From: an uncultured Bacteroidota bacterium
GTDB lineage: Bacteria > Bacteroidota > Bacteroidia > Chitinophagales > Saprospiraceae
Length of the DNA: 33,529 nt
Direction: 5' to 3'
Assembly (NCBI GenBank): GCA_903905445.1
Contig: CAIVGO010000249.1
Location: forward strand, 1-33,529
The notes under the pieces: generated by a model
The model's database searches: none
Told to the model about the DNA's origin: nothing
What the model saw: the letters and a program-made list of their open reading frames with translations, nothing else
Position numbers and translations under genes: made by a program
Shown: positions 24,514 through 33,529 of the stretch, one piece after another
Layout of the letters: every line of letters begins with the position of its first letter
How positions within the stretch are numbered: position 1 is the stretch's first letter

Positions 24514-24540
24514 CAAAGGTAAATGGATTGTTCGGAGCAA
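24514..24540 (-). promoter_or_regulatory. Candidate internal promoter for the oxidase genes
   Basis: On the minus strand TACCTTTG (24521-24514) matches the -7 consensus. A TTG lies at 24540-24538, but the 16-bp spacing is short. It sits in the 89-bp gap between actF and the subunit II gene. Confidence 0.4.
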
Positions 24541-24581
24541 CGTAAAGACTCCTTTTTGTTTAGAAACGTTCTAATTTAAGA

Positions 24582-26201
24582 CTAGTGATGATGAGCGTCG
24601 CCGTGACCGTCATCTTCGCCTTCAACAAGCGCTCCTGTATCATGATGCAAGCTTTCTTCAAGGTATGGATCCTTCATTGGCACCAGTGATACACGTTGTA
24701 ACTGGGCAAAAAAGAAGAACAAGAACAGACTTAGGAACCCAATAAAGACACCTAACTCTTCCAAACCAGGGATTGTATAGCCTAGTTTAAAACTTTTATC
24801 TGGACCATGTTCTGCATGTGCACCGTGTTCAGCATGTTCGCCCTGTTCTGCATGCGCACCGTGCGCACCTTCTTCATGGGTTGCTTCTGCAGTTGCAGGC
24901 ACTGCTTTATGGTCTTCAGCAGTAGCATGATCTGCTTCGGCATGGGTTGCTGATTCGGCAGTATGTGCTTCAGCGCTGTGTGCTGCTGATTCAGTGGCAT
25001 GTGCTGCTTCTGTATGTGTTGCAGTTTCGGCTGAATGTGCTTCTGTTGCAGGAGCCGCTTCTTTAGGTGCAGCTTCTGATAATGGCGCAACTTCTGCACC
25101 AGGCTTTTTGCCTTCGGCCATTTCTTTTGCTTCAAATGCTGCGATACGTGCACCTGGCTTGATCATATAGAAAAAGTCCCACCAGTGACCAACAAACACA
25201 AACAAGGCAACAAAAAACATCGTTCCGAATTTGCGTTTTGTATCATTACGCATCAAGATAAAGAATGGTAACACGAAGTTAATCAACAAGTTACCCCAGA
25301 ACAGAATTGGGTAATGTTCCATCCGTTCTTTGAAGTAGATCGTTTCCTCCCCGTTGTTTGCATACCAAATCAACATAAATTGGTCGAACCACAAGTATGT
25401 CCAAAACACACTGATACCGAAAAGGAATTTACCTACATCGTGCAAGTGGCTACGGTTAACATACTCCATATACCCCAAGGATTTGAGGTAAATGATAATC
25501 ATGGTTGTCAACGAAATAGAGGCCAACCACAAAGAAGCAGTTGCATACCACGCAAACATGGTTGAGTACCAATGCGGATCAACCGCCATCACAGATTCCC
25601 AAAGGAAAACTGTGCTCAAGAAGCCGCCAATGGGAAGGAAAGAAGCCGCCCATTTGCGTTGTTTTTTATAATAGTCGAAGGAAGGTGTTTCCTTCGTATC
25701 CTGATCAACCGATGCTTGACGCAATTTGAACGCCCAATAATACCAAAGCGCCAAAAAGCCAACAACCGATACGGTATAAAAGGTTGGATTCAAAAAGCCT
25801 TTTTTGCCCGCCAGGATTTTGTCATAGATCGGGCTGTTTGGATCTGTAATTCCTGGTGTGTTCCAGTGATAAAGGTGGTGGAGATGTCCCCAAACACCAA
25901 TGGCAAGTACACCCATCAGGATAATACCAACCCACATAAACTGGCTCATTGCTTCCCATATCCGCTTGATTACGGTATTCCAACCCGCGAAGGCTGTAAT
26001 TTGAGCGGCAAGGAAAAACATGGACATAAATGCAATTCCCGTGAAGTACACGGCATTGTGCAGGTAATTCGTCCAGAAACGGGTGTGAAACTCATCGTCG
26101 TTGAGGAACGACAAAACAAGGCAAATCACGCCCAACGCCATGCCACCAAGTAGCACGCGTTTTTGTTTGGCTTCAAATACAAATTGCGTATTCAGATTCA
26201 T
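24582..26201 (-). CDS. actF: Alternative complex III subunit ActF with His/Ala/Glu-rich insertion
   Basis: ATG 26201 (MNLNTQFVFEAKQKR) is chosen; upstream only TTG is available. The 539-residue integral membrane protein is the second quinone-type (NrfD-like) membrane subunit of the menaquinol:cytochrome c oxidoreductase. About ten helices are visible, for example FTGIAFMSMFFLAAQITAF, FLPIGGFLSTVFLWESVMAV and ILFWGNLLINFVLPFFILM. Between the penultimate part and the last helix (GVFIGFLSLFLFFFFAQL) lies a low-complexity stretch, residues about 370-468, made of Ala, Glu, His and Thr (AHATESAAHSAEAH and similar). The protein ends in an Asp/Gly/His-rich tail (GHGDAHHH). The insert has no stop or frameshift. 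Confidence 0.93.
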   Translation of the reverse strand: MNLNTQFVFEAKQKRVLLGGMALGVICLVLSFLNDDEFHTRFWTNYLHNAVYFTGIAFMSMFFLAAQITAFAGWNTVIKRIWEAMSQFMWVGIILMGVLAIGVWGHLHHLYHWNTPGITDPNSPIYDKILAGKKGFLNPTFYTVSVVGFLALWYYWAFKLRQASVDQDTKETPSFDYYKKQRKWAASFLPIGGFLSTVFLWESVMAVDPHWYSTMFAWYATASLWLASISLTTMIIIYLKSLGYMEYVNRSHLHDVGKFLFGISVFWTYLWFDQFMLIWYANNGEETIYFKERMEHYPILFWGNLLINFVLPFFILMRNDTKRKFGTMFFVALFVFVGHWWDFFYMIKPGARIAAFEAKEMAEGKKPGAEVAPLSEAAPKEAAPATEAHSAETATHTEAAHATESAAHSAEAHTAESATHAEADHATAEDHKAVPATAEATHEEGAHGAHAEQGEHAEHGAHAEHGPDKSFKLGYTIPGLEELGVFIGFLSLFLFFFFAQLQRVSLVPMKDPYLEESLHHDTGALVEGEDDGHGDAHHH

Positions 26202-26313
26202 ATCGCAAGACCGAATTAAGTCCGGTGTTTTTTTGATAGTTGGATGAGTGGTAGCCACTCCCCCGAACAATGATCTTAGTTAATAAGGTTGGCAAATGGG
26301 GCTTCGCACAAGT

Positions 26314-27138
26314 TTATTTTACAGGCGGTGCTGGTGGCGGCGGTGGCGCTTGAACGCGTGCCGGACCCGTTGCAACGCCTTTTGCAGGAACTTCTACATT
26401 ACTCAGGGTATTTGCCTTTTCATTATATTCCAGCGTTTTTGATTTTGCTTGCAAACCACGGATGTAGTGGATTACCTGCCAGCGTTCTTCAAAAGACAAC
26501 TTGTCGGAATAGCCCCCCATCACATTTTTACCGTACATGATTGCAAAATAGTAGCGACCATTTCCAGCAGCAACCATGTCATCGGCAATCATATTTTTGG
26601 GTTGTGCCGGATATTTGCTATCTGGTTGTGCTACCAACCAGCCTTGACCGTCGCCTTTCTCGCCATGGCAAATTCCACAATTCACTTCATAAAGTGCTTT
26701 CGCTTTCTCGAGCCCTTTTGTGGTGATTGGGAAGGGGTTCTGCACCATCTCCTGTTCGCAAAGCAAACGATCCTCTTCATTATTTGCATAATAGAAAGGC
26801 GCCTGACCATTTACTTGAGCAGCAATCGCGTTCGATGCATTTTTTCCACGAACAACGTCTAATGCAGCAGCGTCTCCGTAATACACCGCAGTATAACCGC
26901 GCGGGATTGTTCCTTCTACCTTCTTACGGGGCTGAGAAAGTTGTGCCTTGGTAAAAGTGCCCTTTCCTTCCCAGTGATTCCAGTAATATGCGCTATAAAC
27001 ATTTGCCTCATATGAAACCGGATGGTACATATCTGGCATATATTCATGCCCCGTTTTGTTAACTCCAGCGGGAGAGCAGAGCGAAAAAAGCCATGCAAAC
27101 AAGGCAATCCCGAGAATCACGCCAATTGCGTTTTTCAT
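26314..27138 (-). CDS. actE: Alternative complex III monohaem cytochrome c subunit ActE
   Basis: The 274-residue protein is a lipoprotein-type cytochrome: the signal VILGIALFAWLFSLCSPAG has a lipobox cysteine at about residue 21. A single haem c site, CGICHGEKGDGQGW, lies near residue 155, and MYGKNVMGGYSDKLS offers the axial methionine further on. It ends in a Pro-rich tail (APPPPPAPPVK). In the complex it accepts electrons from the pentahaem subunit and may pass them to the oxidase. It follows actD by 66 bp. Confidence 0.95.
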   Translation of the reverse strand: MKNAIGVILGIALFAWLFSLCSPAGVNKTGHEYMPDMYHPVSYEANVYSAYYWNHWEGKGTFTKAQLSQPRKKVEGTIPRGYTAVYYGDAAALDVVRGKNASNAIAAQVNGQAPFYYANNEEDRLLCEQEMVQNPFPITTKGLEKAKALYEVNCGICHGEKGDGQGWLVAQPDSKYPAQPKNMIADDMVAAGNGRYYFAIMYGKNVMGGYSDKLSFEERWQVIHYIRGLQAKSKTLEYNEKANTLSNVEVPAKGVATGPARVQAPPPPPAPPVK

Positions 27139-27204
27139 GCTTTATGAATTTATCTTTGTTAAAATGTGCGTTGCTAAATTGTTTGTTAAAACAAAAAAGG
27201 CAAC

Positions 27205-27735
27205 TTACATAGTTTTAATGTTCACTTCAGCAGCCTGTGTGGTGCCGAAAAACTGCTTCAATCCGTCTACCGCATTGTCAGACGCTGCTGTTACATCAAA
27301 AGCGATGCAAAATTTATCGTCTGTGATGCGATTGTCGAGTGATTGCGCTTTAACACCCGGCCATAAGCCGCAAATGGTGTAAAAAGTAAGCGTCATGCCC
27401 CATGCAGCAAACAACACCGTCAATTCGAAGGTGATTGGAATAAAGGCAGGTATAGACCAGTAAGGTTTACCACCAAATACAATGGGCCAGTCGCTTGTAA
27501 AAATCCAGGTCATGGTCAAAAAGGCAAAAAGGCAGCCAATTGTACCATAAATAAAACCGAGGTAGTGCAACCGGCTTTCCTTCAATCCCAGAATTGGATC
27601 CAGTCCGTGTACCGGAAATGGCGTGTACACGTCCATGATATCCAGGTGTGCCGCATTTGCAGCGCGTATTGCACCTTTCAGATCCTCTTCGTCGTTATAA
27701 AGTCCATACAGGACTTGCTTGCTATCAGAAACCAT
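27205..27735 (-). CDS. actD: Alternative complex III subunit ActD (DUF3341)
   Basis: The 176-residue protein is typical DUF3341. It has a cytoplasmic N-terminal domain (VLYGLYNDEEDLKGAIRAA and MDVYTPFPVHGLD), then two membrane helices (LHYLGFIYGTIGCLFAFLTM and FIPITFELTVLFAAWGMTL), then a C-terminal soluble part (TDDKFCIAFDV). YTPFPVHG and PITFELTVL are the strongest family signatures. The subunit is structural and carries no cofactor. It lies between actC and actE. Confidence 0.95.
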   Translation of the reverse strand: MVSDSKQVLYGLYNDEEDLKGAIRAANAAHLDIMDVYTPFPVHGLDPILGLKESRLHYLGFIYGTIGCLFAFLTMTWIFTSDWPIVFGGKPYWSIPAFIPITFELTVLFAAWGMTLTFYTICGLWPGVKAQSLDNRITDDKFCIAFDVTAASDNAVDGLKQFFGTTQAAEVNIKTM

Positions 27736-27824
27736 CCTTCTTTATTATGAATGATGAATTGTTAGTAGATTTCGGTGTATTAATGCTTGACCGGAAATGA
27801 ATCCAATGAAGCAGTATTGATTTA

Positions 27825-29243
27825 TTAGTGTTTAGGCTCCTCCACTTTTTCTGCGTCATCTGCGTGTTTCTTCGCATTTGGGCCGATATACTGATCACCT
27901 GCTACTTTTAAGATGGCTTTTACCTCTGCAATCGCGATTACCGGTGCAACCCGAGTAAAGATCAGATAAAGGGTAAAGAACAATCCAATTGTACCGGTGA
28001 AGATGCTAATTTCCACCCAGGTTGGGTTATAATAACTCCAAGATGATGGCAAATAGTCACGCGCCAGGGTAGTTGCAATGATTACGAAACGTTCGAACCA
28101 CATACCAATATTTACCAGGACAGAAAGGAAGAACGTCCACCAAACACTGCGGCGAATACTGCGCGACCAGAACAACTGTGGGCTAACCACGTTGCAGAAC
28201 ATCATACCAAAATAAGACCACCAGTAAATACCGAATACACGGTTATAGAAGGCAAACTGTTCGTAAATGTATCCTGAATACCAGGCAATGAACAATTCTG
28301 TCAAGTAAGCAACCCCTACAATCGTACCGGTCAACACAATAACCTTGTTCATCGATTCGATGTGGTTGATTGTGATGTATTCTTGCAGTCCAAGCACTTT
28401 ACGGGTTAATACCATCAGGGTTTGTACCATGGCAAAACCAGAGAAGATCGCACCTGCAACAAAATAAGGTGGGAAGATCGTGGTATGCCAGCCCGGGATT
28501 ACCGAAGTTGCGAAGTCAAAAGATACGATGGTGTGTACAGAAAGTACGAGTGGCGTAGAAATACCGGCCAAAACCAACGAAAGTGCTTCCCAACGTTGCC
28601 AGTGTTTGGCACTTCCTGTCCAACCAAAAGAAAACGTTTCGTATATTTTGCGACGGTAGCCTGTTGCACGGTCCCGTACAGTAGCAAGGTCAGGAACCAA
28701 ACCAGTGTACCAGAAGAGTAAAGAAACAGAGAAATAGGTAGAGATCGCAAATACGTCCCACAACAACGGGGAGTTAAAGTTTGTCCACAGCGGACCCCGT
28801 GTATTTGGGAATGGGAAGATAAAGAATGCCAGCCATACGCGGCCCATGTGGAAAATGGGGAACTGACCAGCGCAAATTACCGCAAAAATGGTCATCGCTT
28901 CTGCTGCGCGGTTTACACCCGTACGCCAGCGCTGACGGAACAACAACAGGATCGCAGAGATCAGGGTTCCGGCGTGACCGATACCGATCCACCACACGAA
29001 ATTGGTGATGTCCCATGCCCAGTTGATCGTACGGTTGGCGCCCCACTCACCAATCCCTTTCCATACTGTCCACACAATGGCGAAAAGATAGAGTCCGAGA
29101 AACGCGGAGGCAAGCGCAAAAGCGATTACCCATTCGCGGGAAGGAGCTTTTTCTGTGGGTGTGCACAAATCTTCCGTGATATTGTGGTAAGATTTGTTCC
29201 CTTCAATCAATATGTGCCGGACCGGCGCTACTGCTTGCGACAT
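27825..29243 (-). CDS. actC: Alternative complex III quinone-binding subunit ActC (NrfD/PsrC-like)
   Basis: The 472-residue protein has about ten membrane helices of the NrfD/PsrC family, the proposed site of menaquinol oxidation. Signatures include NRTINWAWDITNFVWWIGIGHAGT, FPNTRGPLW, SVSLLFWYTGLVPD, SVHTIVSFDFATSVIPGWHTTIFPPYFV (shown here as SVHTIVSFDF and PGWHTTIFPPYFV) and WWSYFGMMFCNVV. A short soluble tail ends KKHADDAEKVEEPKH. It lies 87 bp after actB on the same strand, with no clear hairpin in the gap. Confidence 0.96.
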   Translation of the reverse strand: MSQAVAPVRHILIEGNKSYHNITEDLCTPTEKAPSREWVIAFALASAFLGLYLFAIVWTVWKGIGEWGANRTINWAWDITNFVWWIGIGHAGTLISAILLLFRQRWRTGVNRAAEAMTIFAVICAGQFPIFHMGRVWLAFFIFPFPNTRGPLWTNFNSPLLWDVFAISTYFSVSLLFWYTGLVPDLATVRDRATGYRRKIYETFSFGWTGSAKHWQRWEALSLVLAGISTPLVLSVHTIVSFDFATSVIPGWHTTIFPPYFVAGAIFSGFAMVQTLMVLTRKVLGLQEYITINHIESMNKVIVLTGTIVGVAYLTELFIAWYSGYIYEQFAFYNRVFGIYWWSYFGMMFCNVVSPQLFWSRSIRRSVWWTFFLSVLVNIGMWFERFVIIATTLARDYLPSSWSYYNPTWVEISIFTGTIGLFFTLYLIFTRVAPVIAIAEVKAILKVAGDQYIGPNAKKHADDAEKVEEPKH

Positions 29244-29330
29244 ATTATTTCAGATATTGAGCGATTGAGAGATTGGGGGTCGGCTACCTGCCAAAAACGT
29301 TGGCGTATCACCGTACCAATTTCCTAATTG

Positions 29331-32300
29331 TTATGACAAAAGTTCTTCGTTGGTATTGCGAATTTTAGCAGAGTATTTTACTCCTGGGCGTACGTTGATT
29401 TCTTCCAAAACCTGGTATGCCAAGGCGCCTGCACCATTTCGCAGTTGATTTACTTCACTTTCCGGGTTGTTCAGGTTACCGAACACGATTGCACCGGTTG
29501 GGCAAGCGGTTTGACAAGCACTCCGAACATCGTTATCCATGATGGCACGTTCTTCTTTTTTAGAAGTCAGTTTACCTTCTTGAATACGTTGGATACAGAA
29601 AGAGCATTTTTCGATTACACCACGGGTACGTACGGTTACGTCTGGATTTAATACCATCCGCACCAAATCATCGGCATAGAATGGTTTATCATCACCTTCT
29701 GCCCAGAATACGCGTTCTTCGTTTGAAGGCCAGGTATCCGCAGTGGTGTAATCCAGCCAGTTGAAGCGGCGTACTTTATAAGGGCAGTTATTTGCGCAGT
29801 AACGGGTACCAATACAGCGGTTGTAGGCCATTTGGTTCAAACCTTCCATCGAGTGGTTGGTTGCATTTACCGGACAAACGTTTTCGCAAGGTGCGTTATC
29901 GCAGTGCTGGCACATCATAGGTTGGTAAACCACACCTGGATTTTCGAAATCTCCGTAGAAGTAACGGTCGATGCGCAACCAGGTCATTTCGTGGTGGCGT
30001 GCTACTTCTTTTTTACCAACTACTGGCACGTTATTTTCGCTCACACAAGCAACTTGACAAGCGCCACAACCAATACAAGCATTCAGATCGACGTACATGC
30101 CCCATTTCACCCCTGTTCCGTAGTAATCGGAATAGTCTGGATAAAGGGATTGTTCGTTCAAGTGCTTCGTTTCTTTATGGAATTCCGCCATTTCTTCGGC
30201 GAACTTAGGCAGTTCATTCAGGGTCGTTTGGAAAATGATCGAACGCTCTGTCAACGAACCTTGGAAACCTTTATAGCCCAATGATTTTTCATCGACATTG
30301 ATCACGGCATTTTCTTCTTTGCCCATTGCTTTTACCCCCATCGTGTGGTGGTGCTGAACGCTGGCAAAGTGTTTATCAACGGTGCCTGTTGCTTTGACTT
30401 TTACATCTGTAGCATAGTATTGTAACATACCGCCATCGAAAGGCAGCCAAGTATTTACATTTACACCGTATCCTACACCACAACCGCCTGCTTCGCGACC
30501 ACCACCCAAGGCGATGCTCACTGTGCCAGGCATTTGGCCGAATGTGCGGACTACAGTACAAGTCAATTTTTTACCATTCACTTCCACCTCTACATTGTCG
30601 CCATCTTTGAAACCTTTCCAGCCATCAATGTTATTGACCCCATCCCATTCGAGTGGAACGCTGAGGTAATTGCCCCAAACGGTACGATTTACCGGATCAG
30701 GCATTTCTTGCAACCATGGGTTGTGGGCATATTGACCACCACCAATGTTCACTGTTTCGTAGAAGGAAATTTCCAGTTCCGTACCAGAAGGTTTTGTAAC
30801 CCCGGCAGGATTGAGGCTTACTGCTGCATTGAAGGTAACGGCTGACTCTGCGGCGGGCATTTCAAAAACACCATCATGCAGGCTCATATCCCAAAAAGCA
30901 GCAGGAGTGCCGAATTTGGATTGTTTTTGGAACAGATCACCTGCCCAGTTAGATACCAGGTATTGGTAATAAGGTTGATCGTCCTGGCGGTTCAAGTTTT
31001 GGCTATCAGCCCATTCGAGCAGGCTCAATTCAGCCTGGCGGGTTTCGAACAGCGGTGCAATGGTAGGCTGTACGAGGCTATAATGCCCTGTTTTGGGTTC
31101 AACATCACCCCAAGATTCCAACAAATGGTGGGTTGGTGCGGCGTAATTACATTGCGCGGTTGTTTCGTCAACGGTAGTATTAAACGAAATCCGGGTGCCT
31201 ACTTTTGCAAATGCTTCTTTAAATTTATCTGCATTGGGCAATTCGTAAGCAGGGTTTGCATTCCAAACGATGGCAACTGCAACCTGACCTGCATTCATTT
31301 CTTCGATCAGGCGGAAAATCTGACGTTCATCACCCTGGCGTTGGTTTGAAGCCGCGCTGAAGTCGACGGTAACGTTGATATTTCCGAGCAGGTCGTTGAT
31401 TTTGTTTACGTAGATCTGTTCCATTACATTGTTGGAACCAGATACCACCAAAGACTTACCTGTTGCTTTTTTAAGATCTTCTGCAACTTTTTTGATTGCA
31501 GCGGCTGCTTTTTCATTCAATTGTGGTCCGCCAGAAGTGCCAGCAAGTGCATTATACAATGCCACGATTGCTGCACCTTGTTCGCTTGGCTTCACCAAAA
31601 TACGGTTGTCCGCGTTAGAGCCAGACAATGACATGTGGCTTTCTACCTGATAGTGGCGGGACATTTTCATGCCCTTTGCATCGCGAATTTTGCGGTTTTT
31701 GGCATAAGCGCGGGCATATTCTACCGGACTGATCCAAGTACCAAGGAAATCTGCGTTGAAAGAAACAATTACGTCTGCTTTATCAAAGTGGTAGGAAGGA
31801 ACTGCGAATTTACCAAAAGAAGCCTGGTTTGCAGCGAGCAATGCGGCGCTGGAAACTGGATCATAGGTAGCAACCGTTGTATTTGGGTATTTTGCAGTAA
31901 ATTCTGCGAGTGCCAACTTAGCCGTTGGGCTCATATTGGTTTGGGTAATGATGCGAATATTGCCACCAGCACCCAATTTTGCTTTGATTTCTTTGTCGAG
32001 ATCGGCCCAGGATTTCTTTTGCACTTCGCTGTCTGCGATGGTACCTGCAAATTTTATCCGGCGATTATCGTAGAGGCTCAATACGGAGGCTTGTGCCCGC
32101 GCACTGGTACCACCAGCAGTAATACCGCTCAGGGTATTGCCTTCAATTTTAATTGGACGACCTTCCCGTGTTTTAACCAACACTGCGCAATAATCGCCAC
32201 CATTTACAAAGGAAGAGGCGAAATAGTTGGCTACCCCTGGAACAATATCAGCAGGCTTGGTCACGTAAGGGATCGCCTTTTTTACTGGAATTTCGCAAGA

Positions 32301-32486
32301 AGCTGCTACTGTTGCAGCGCCCAGTCCGAAACCGAGTAGTTTCAGGAAGTCGCGGCGATTGGTAGACCATTTGCCATCGGTTTGGTCGATATTTTCAACC
32401 GAAAATTCTTTTTCAGCAGACTGCAGAAAGGATGCTTCTTGCATCAAATCTTCGGTGCTAACCCAAATACCGTTATCGTTGTGCAT
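29331..32486 (-). CDS. actB: Alternative complex III iron-sulfur subunit ActB
   Basis: The 1,051-residue protein joins a molybdopterin-oxidoreductase-like half, not expected to hold a Mo cofactor in this family, to a PsrB/NrfC-like ferredoxin half. A twin-arginine signal is visible near residue 44 (NRRDFLKLLGFGLGAATVA), followed by a Cys that could be a lipobox (AASCEIP). The C-terminal third has four clusters of cysteines: CIGCGACQVAC; CQHCDNAPCENVCP; CIGTRYCANNCP; and CSFCIQR with CQTACP. That is 15 cysteines, matching three [4Fe-4S] and one [3Fe-4S] cluster. It passes electrons from ActC to the pentahaem ActA. It is full length and starts 90 bp after actA. Confidence 0.96.
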   Translation of the reverse strand: MHNDNGIWVSTEDLMQEASFLQSAEKEFSVENIDQTDGKWSTNRRDFLKLLGFGLGAATVAASCEIPVKKAIPYVTKPADIVPGVANYFASSFVNGGDYCAVLVKTREGRPIKIEGNTLSGITAGGTSARAQASVLSLYDNRRIKFAGTIADSEVQKKSWADLDKEIKAKLGAGGNIRIITQTNMSPTAKLALAEFTAKYPNTTVATYDPVSSAALLAANQASFGKFAVPSYHFDKADVIVSFNADFLGTWISPVEYARAYAKNRKIRDAKGMKMSRHYQVESHMSLSGSNADNRILVKPSEQGAAIVALYNALAGTSGGPQLNEKAAAAIKKVAEDLKKATGKSLVVSGSNNVMEQIYVNKINDLLGNINVTVDFSAASNQRQGDERQIFRLIEEMNAGQVAVAIVWNANPAYELPNADKFKEAFAKVGTRISFNTTVDETTAQCNYAAPTHHLLESWGDVEPKTGHYSLVQPTIAPLFETRQAELSLLEWADSQNLNRQDDQPYYQYLVSNWAGDLFQKQSKFGTPAAFWDMSLHDGVFEMPAAESAVTFNAAVSLNPAGVTKPSGTELEISFYETVNIGGGQYAHNPWLQEMPDPVNRTVWGNYLSVPLEWDGVNNIDGWKGFKDGDNVEVEVNGKKLTCTVVRTFGQMPGTVSIALGGGREAGGCGVGYGVNVNTWLPFDGGMLQYYATDVKVKATGTVDKHFASVQHHHTMGVKAMGKEENAVINVDEKSLGYKGFQGSLTERSIIFQTTLNELPKFAEEMAEFHKETKHLNEQSLYPDYSDYYGTGVKWGMYVDLNACIGCGACQVACVSENNVPVVGKKEVARHHEMTWLRIDRYFYGDFENPGVVYQPMMCQHCDNAPCENVCPVNATNHSMEGLNQMAYNRCIGTRYCANNCPYKVRRFNWLDYTTADTWPSNEERVFWAEGDDKPFYADDLVRMVLNPDVTVRTRGVIEKCSFCIQRIQEGKLTSKKEERAIMDNDVRSACQTACPTGAIVFGNLNNPESEVNQLRNGAGALAYQVLEEINVRPGVKYSAKIRNTNEELLS

Positions 32487-32536
32487 ATAAACTTAGGATA
32501 AATGTTGTGCAATGCGTGGTGAAAGGTGTTTGCGAA

Positions 32537-32563
32537 TGCATACCCTGCTGTGCGGGATATGCA
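32537..32563. repeat. Hairpin between actA and actB
   Basis: TGCATACCC (32537-32545) can pair with GGGATATGCA (32554-32563) with a one-base bulge and an 8-base loop. No T-run follows. It may be a stability or processing element within the operon. Confidence 0.35.
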
Positions 32564-32575
32564 TGTGCGAAAATA

Positions 32576-33529
32576 TTAATAGTGGCATTTTTGGCACTCC
32601 AAACCGCCGATATCAGCAACAGTTACTTTAGTGCGTTTGCCTTCATTTAATTCTTTGTGGTAACGCTCGTACTGGTTGTAGTAAGCGTTGTCCGTAAATT
32701 TCACTTCCGTTTCACGGTGGCAAGTGATACACCAGCCCATGCCCAGGGTTGAGTATTGGTATACTTCCTCCATTTCCTGAATTGGACCGTGGCATTTTTG
32801 GCATTCAATTTTACCCACTGCAACGTGCTGGGCGTGGTTGAAGTAAGCGTGGTCAGCCAGGTTGTGTATCCGTGTCCATTCAATTGGACCCTGAATTTTG
32901 CCATTGGTGTCGTCTTTGAGTGCTTTTACCAAGCCATCCCATTGATTATCAACTGTTTGGCGACCGCTTTCATCCAAGGCAGTCAAGGTATTAGCGGCCA
33001 TGTATTCCTGGCCGATCCATTTTTTGTACAGGTCTTCAATTTGTTTCTCGCTCCAGCTTTCGTAGTTAGGAATGTAGGTTCCCGCGATTGGATCGAAACC
33101 GATGGAAGCGAAAATTTTAGTAATCTCTGAAGTACCGGAGATAGAGCCTTTTTTAATGGCCGCGTGGCAATTCATACAAGTGCTAGAACCCGGAATAGAA
33201 GACTGTTTAGAGCGCCGTGCCGAGTCGTGGCAATATTGGCAATCAATTTTATTGACGCCAGCGTGTATTTTATGGCTGAAAGCAACGGGTTGTGTTGGCT
33301 GATAATTTTGTTCGCGGCCCATGCGGGTTGCGTTATCCACTGATTTATAGCCAAACAGCAAGGTAATCGCAAACACCGCGAAGGCGATAAAGCCTTTAGA
33401 GGTTAATGAAGTTACCCAGTTTTTTTGAATAGGCGCTTCGCCTTCCTGTACCCGTGCAACATTACCGAGGTTGTCGATGATGCGCATGAGGGCAAATGCG
33501 AGCAAACCCAGGATGATGGCCATGCCCAC
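32576..33529 (-). CDS. actA: Alternative complex III pentahaem cytochrome c subunit ActA, 5' end outside window
   Basis: At least 317 residues are present; the true start lies beyond the right edge, and a GTG at the edge need not be the real start. One membrane helix is visible (GFIAFAVFAITLLFGYKSV), preceded by a hydrophobic stretch (MAIILGLLAFALMRII). Five haem c motifs follow: CQYCH, CMNCH, CQKCH, CITCH and a terminal CQKCH, with distal histidines such as AFSHKIHAG and YFNHAQH. This is the pentahaem subunit of the menaquinol:cytochrome c oxidoreductase, and the motif count is complete. It is the first act gene in the window and probably opens the operon. Confidence 0.95.
   Translation of the reverse strand: MGMAIILGLLAFALMRIIDNLGNVARVQEGEAPIQKNWVTSLTSKGFIAFAVFAITLLFGYKSVDNATRMGREQNYQPTQPVAFSHKIHAGVNKIDCQYCHDSARRSKQSSIPGSSTCMNCHAAIKKGSISGTSEITKIFASIGFDPIAGTYIPNYESWSEKQIEDLYKKWIGQEYMAANTLTALDESGRQTVDNQWDGLVKALKDDTNGKIQGPIEWTRIHNLADHAYFNHAQHVAVGKIECQKCHGPIQEMEEVYQYSTLGMGWCITCHRETEVKFTDNAYYNQYERYHKELNEGKRTKVTVADIGGLECQKCHY

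Noticed and set aside
31635-32339. Plus-strand open frame of 234 codons opposite actB
   Set aside because: It is antisense to the conserved actB coding sequence, and its Cys/Phe/Asn-rich content is typical of a mirror frame.

Overview
The window looks like a chromosomal segment of a Bacteroidota bacterium, most likely a Saprospiria/Chitinophagia-type aerobe. Pointers are the complete alternative complex III (act) gene set fused to a caa3-like oxidase cluster, SprB/Ig-like surface repeats, a C-terminal type IX secretion (T9SS) sorting domain, and promoters of the Bacteroidota type (TTG, about 19-24 bp, TAnnTTTG). The taxonomic call is inference from gene content, not from a marker-gene search.

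Region 1 (1-6594, minus strand) is the N-terminal 2,198 codons of a giant surface protein whose C-terminus lies outside the window. It has a signal peptide, a choice-of-anchor A type adhesive domain, SprB-type repeats, about 15 Ig-like repeats of about 72 residues, and a 1,629-bp in-frame tandem duplication that carries an unrecognised domain of about 190 residues twice. Region 2 (6595-11029) is sparse: a helical hypothetical protein with a 39-codon small ORF just upstream, two gene-poor stretches, and a secreted glutamine-amidotransferase-like protein with a T9SS tail.

Region 3 (11056-14506) is housekeeping: a YceI-family periplasmic protein, ribosomal protein L19, delta-1-pyrroline-5-carboxylate dehydrogenase (pruA) and phosphopantetheine adenylyltransferase (coaD). 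Region 4 (14730-16405, plus strand) is a compact four-gene membrane cassette. Two exported proteins share one N-terminal module but end in different membrane domains (YqaE/Pmp3 and TM2), and each is followed by a DUF2752 protein. It looks like a duplicated two-gene unit and is the best candidate here for an undescribed system.

Region 5 (16402-33529, minus strand) is one long respiratory block, read from right to left: actA (partial), actB, actC, actD, actE, actF, oxidase subunit II, subunit I, ctaB, two subunit III genes, subunit IV, an SCO-like protein, a DUF420 protein and an 80-residue membrane protein. Together these encode a menaquinol:cytochrome c oxidoreductase that hands electrons to an A-type haem-copper oxidase, plus haem O synthesis and assembly factors. 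Unusual details are an OmpA domain fused to oxidase subunit II, a His/Ala/Glu-rich insertion of about 100 residues in ActF, a large hydrophilic loop in subunit III, and an SCO-like protein without the copper-binding CxxxC.
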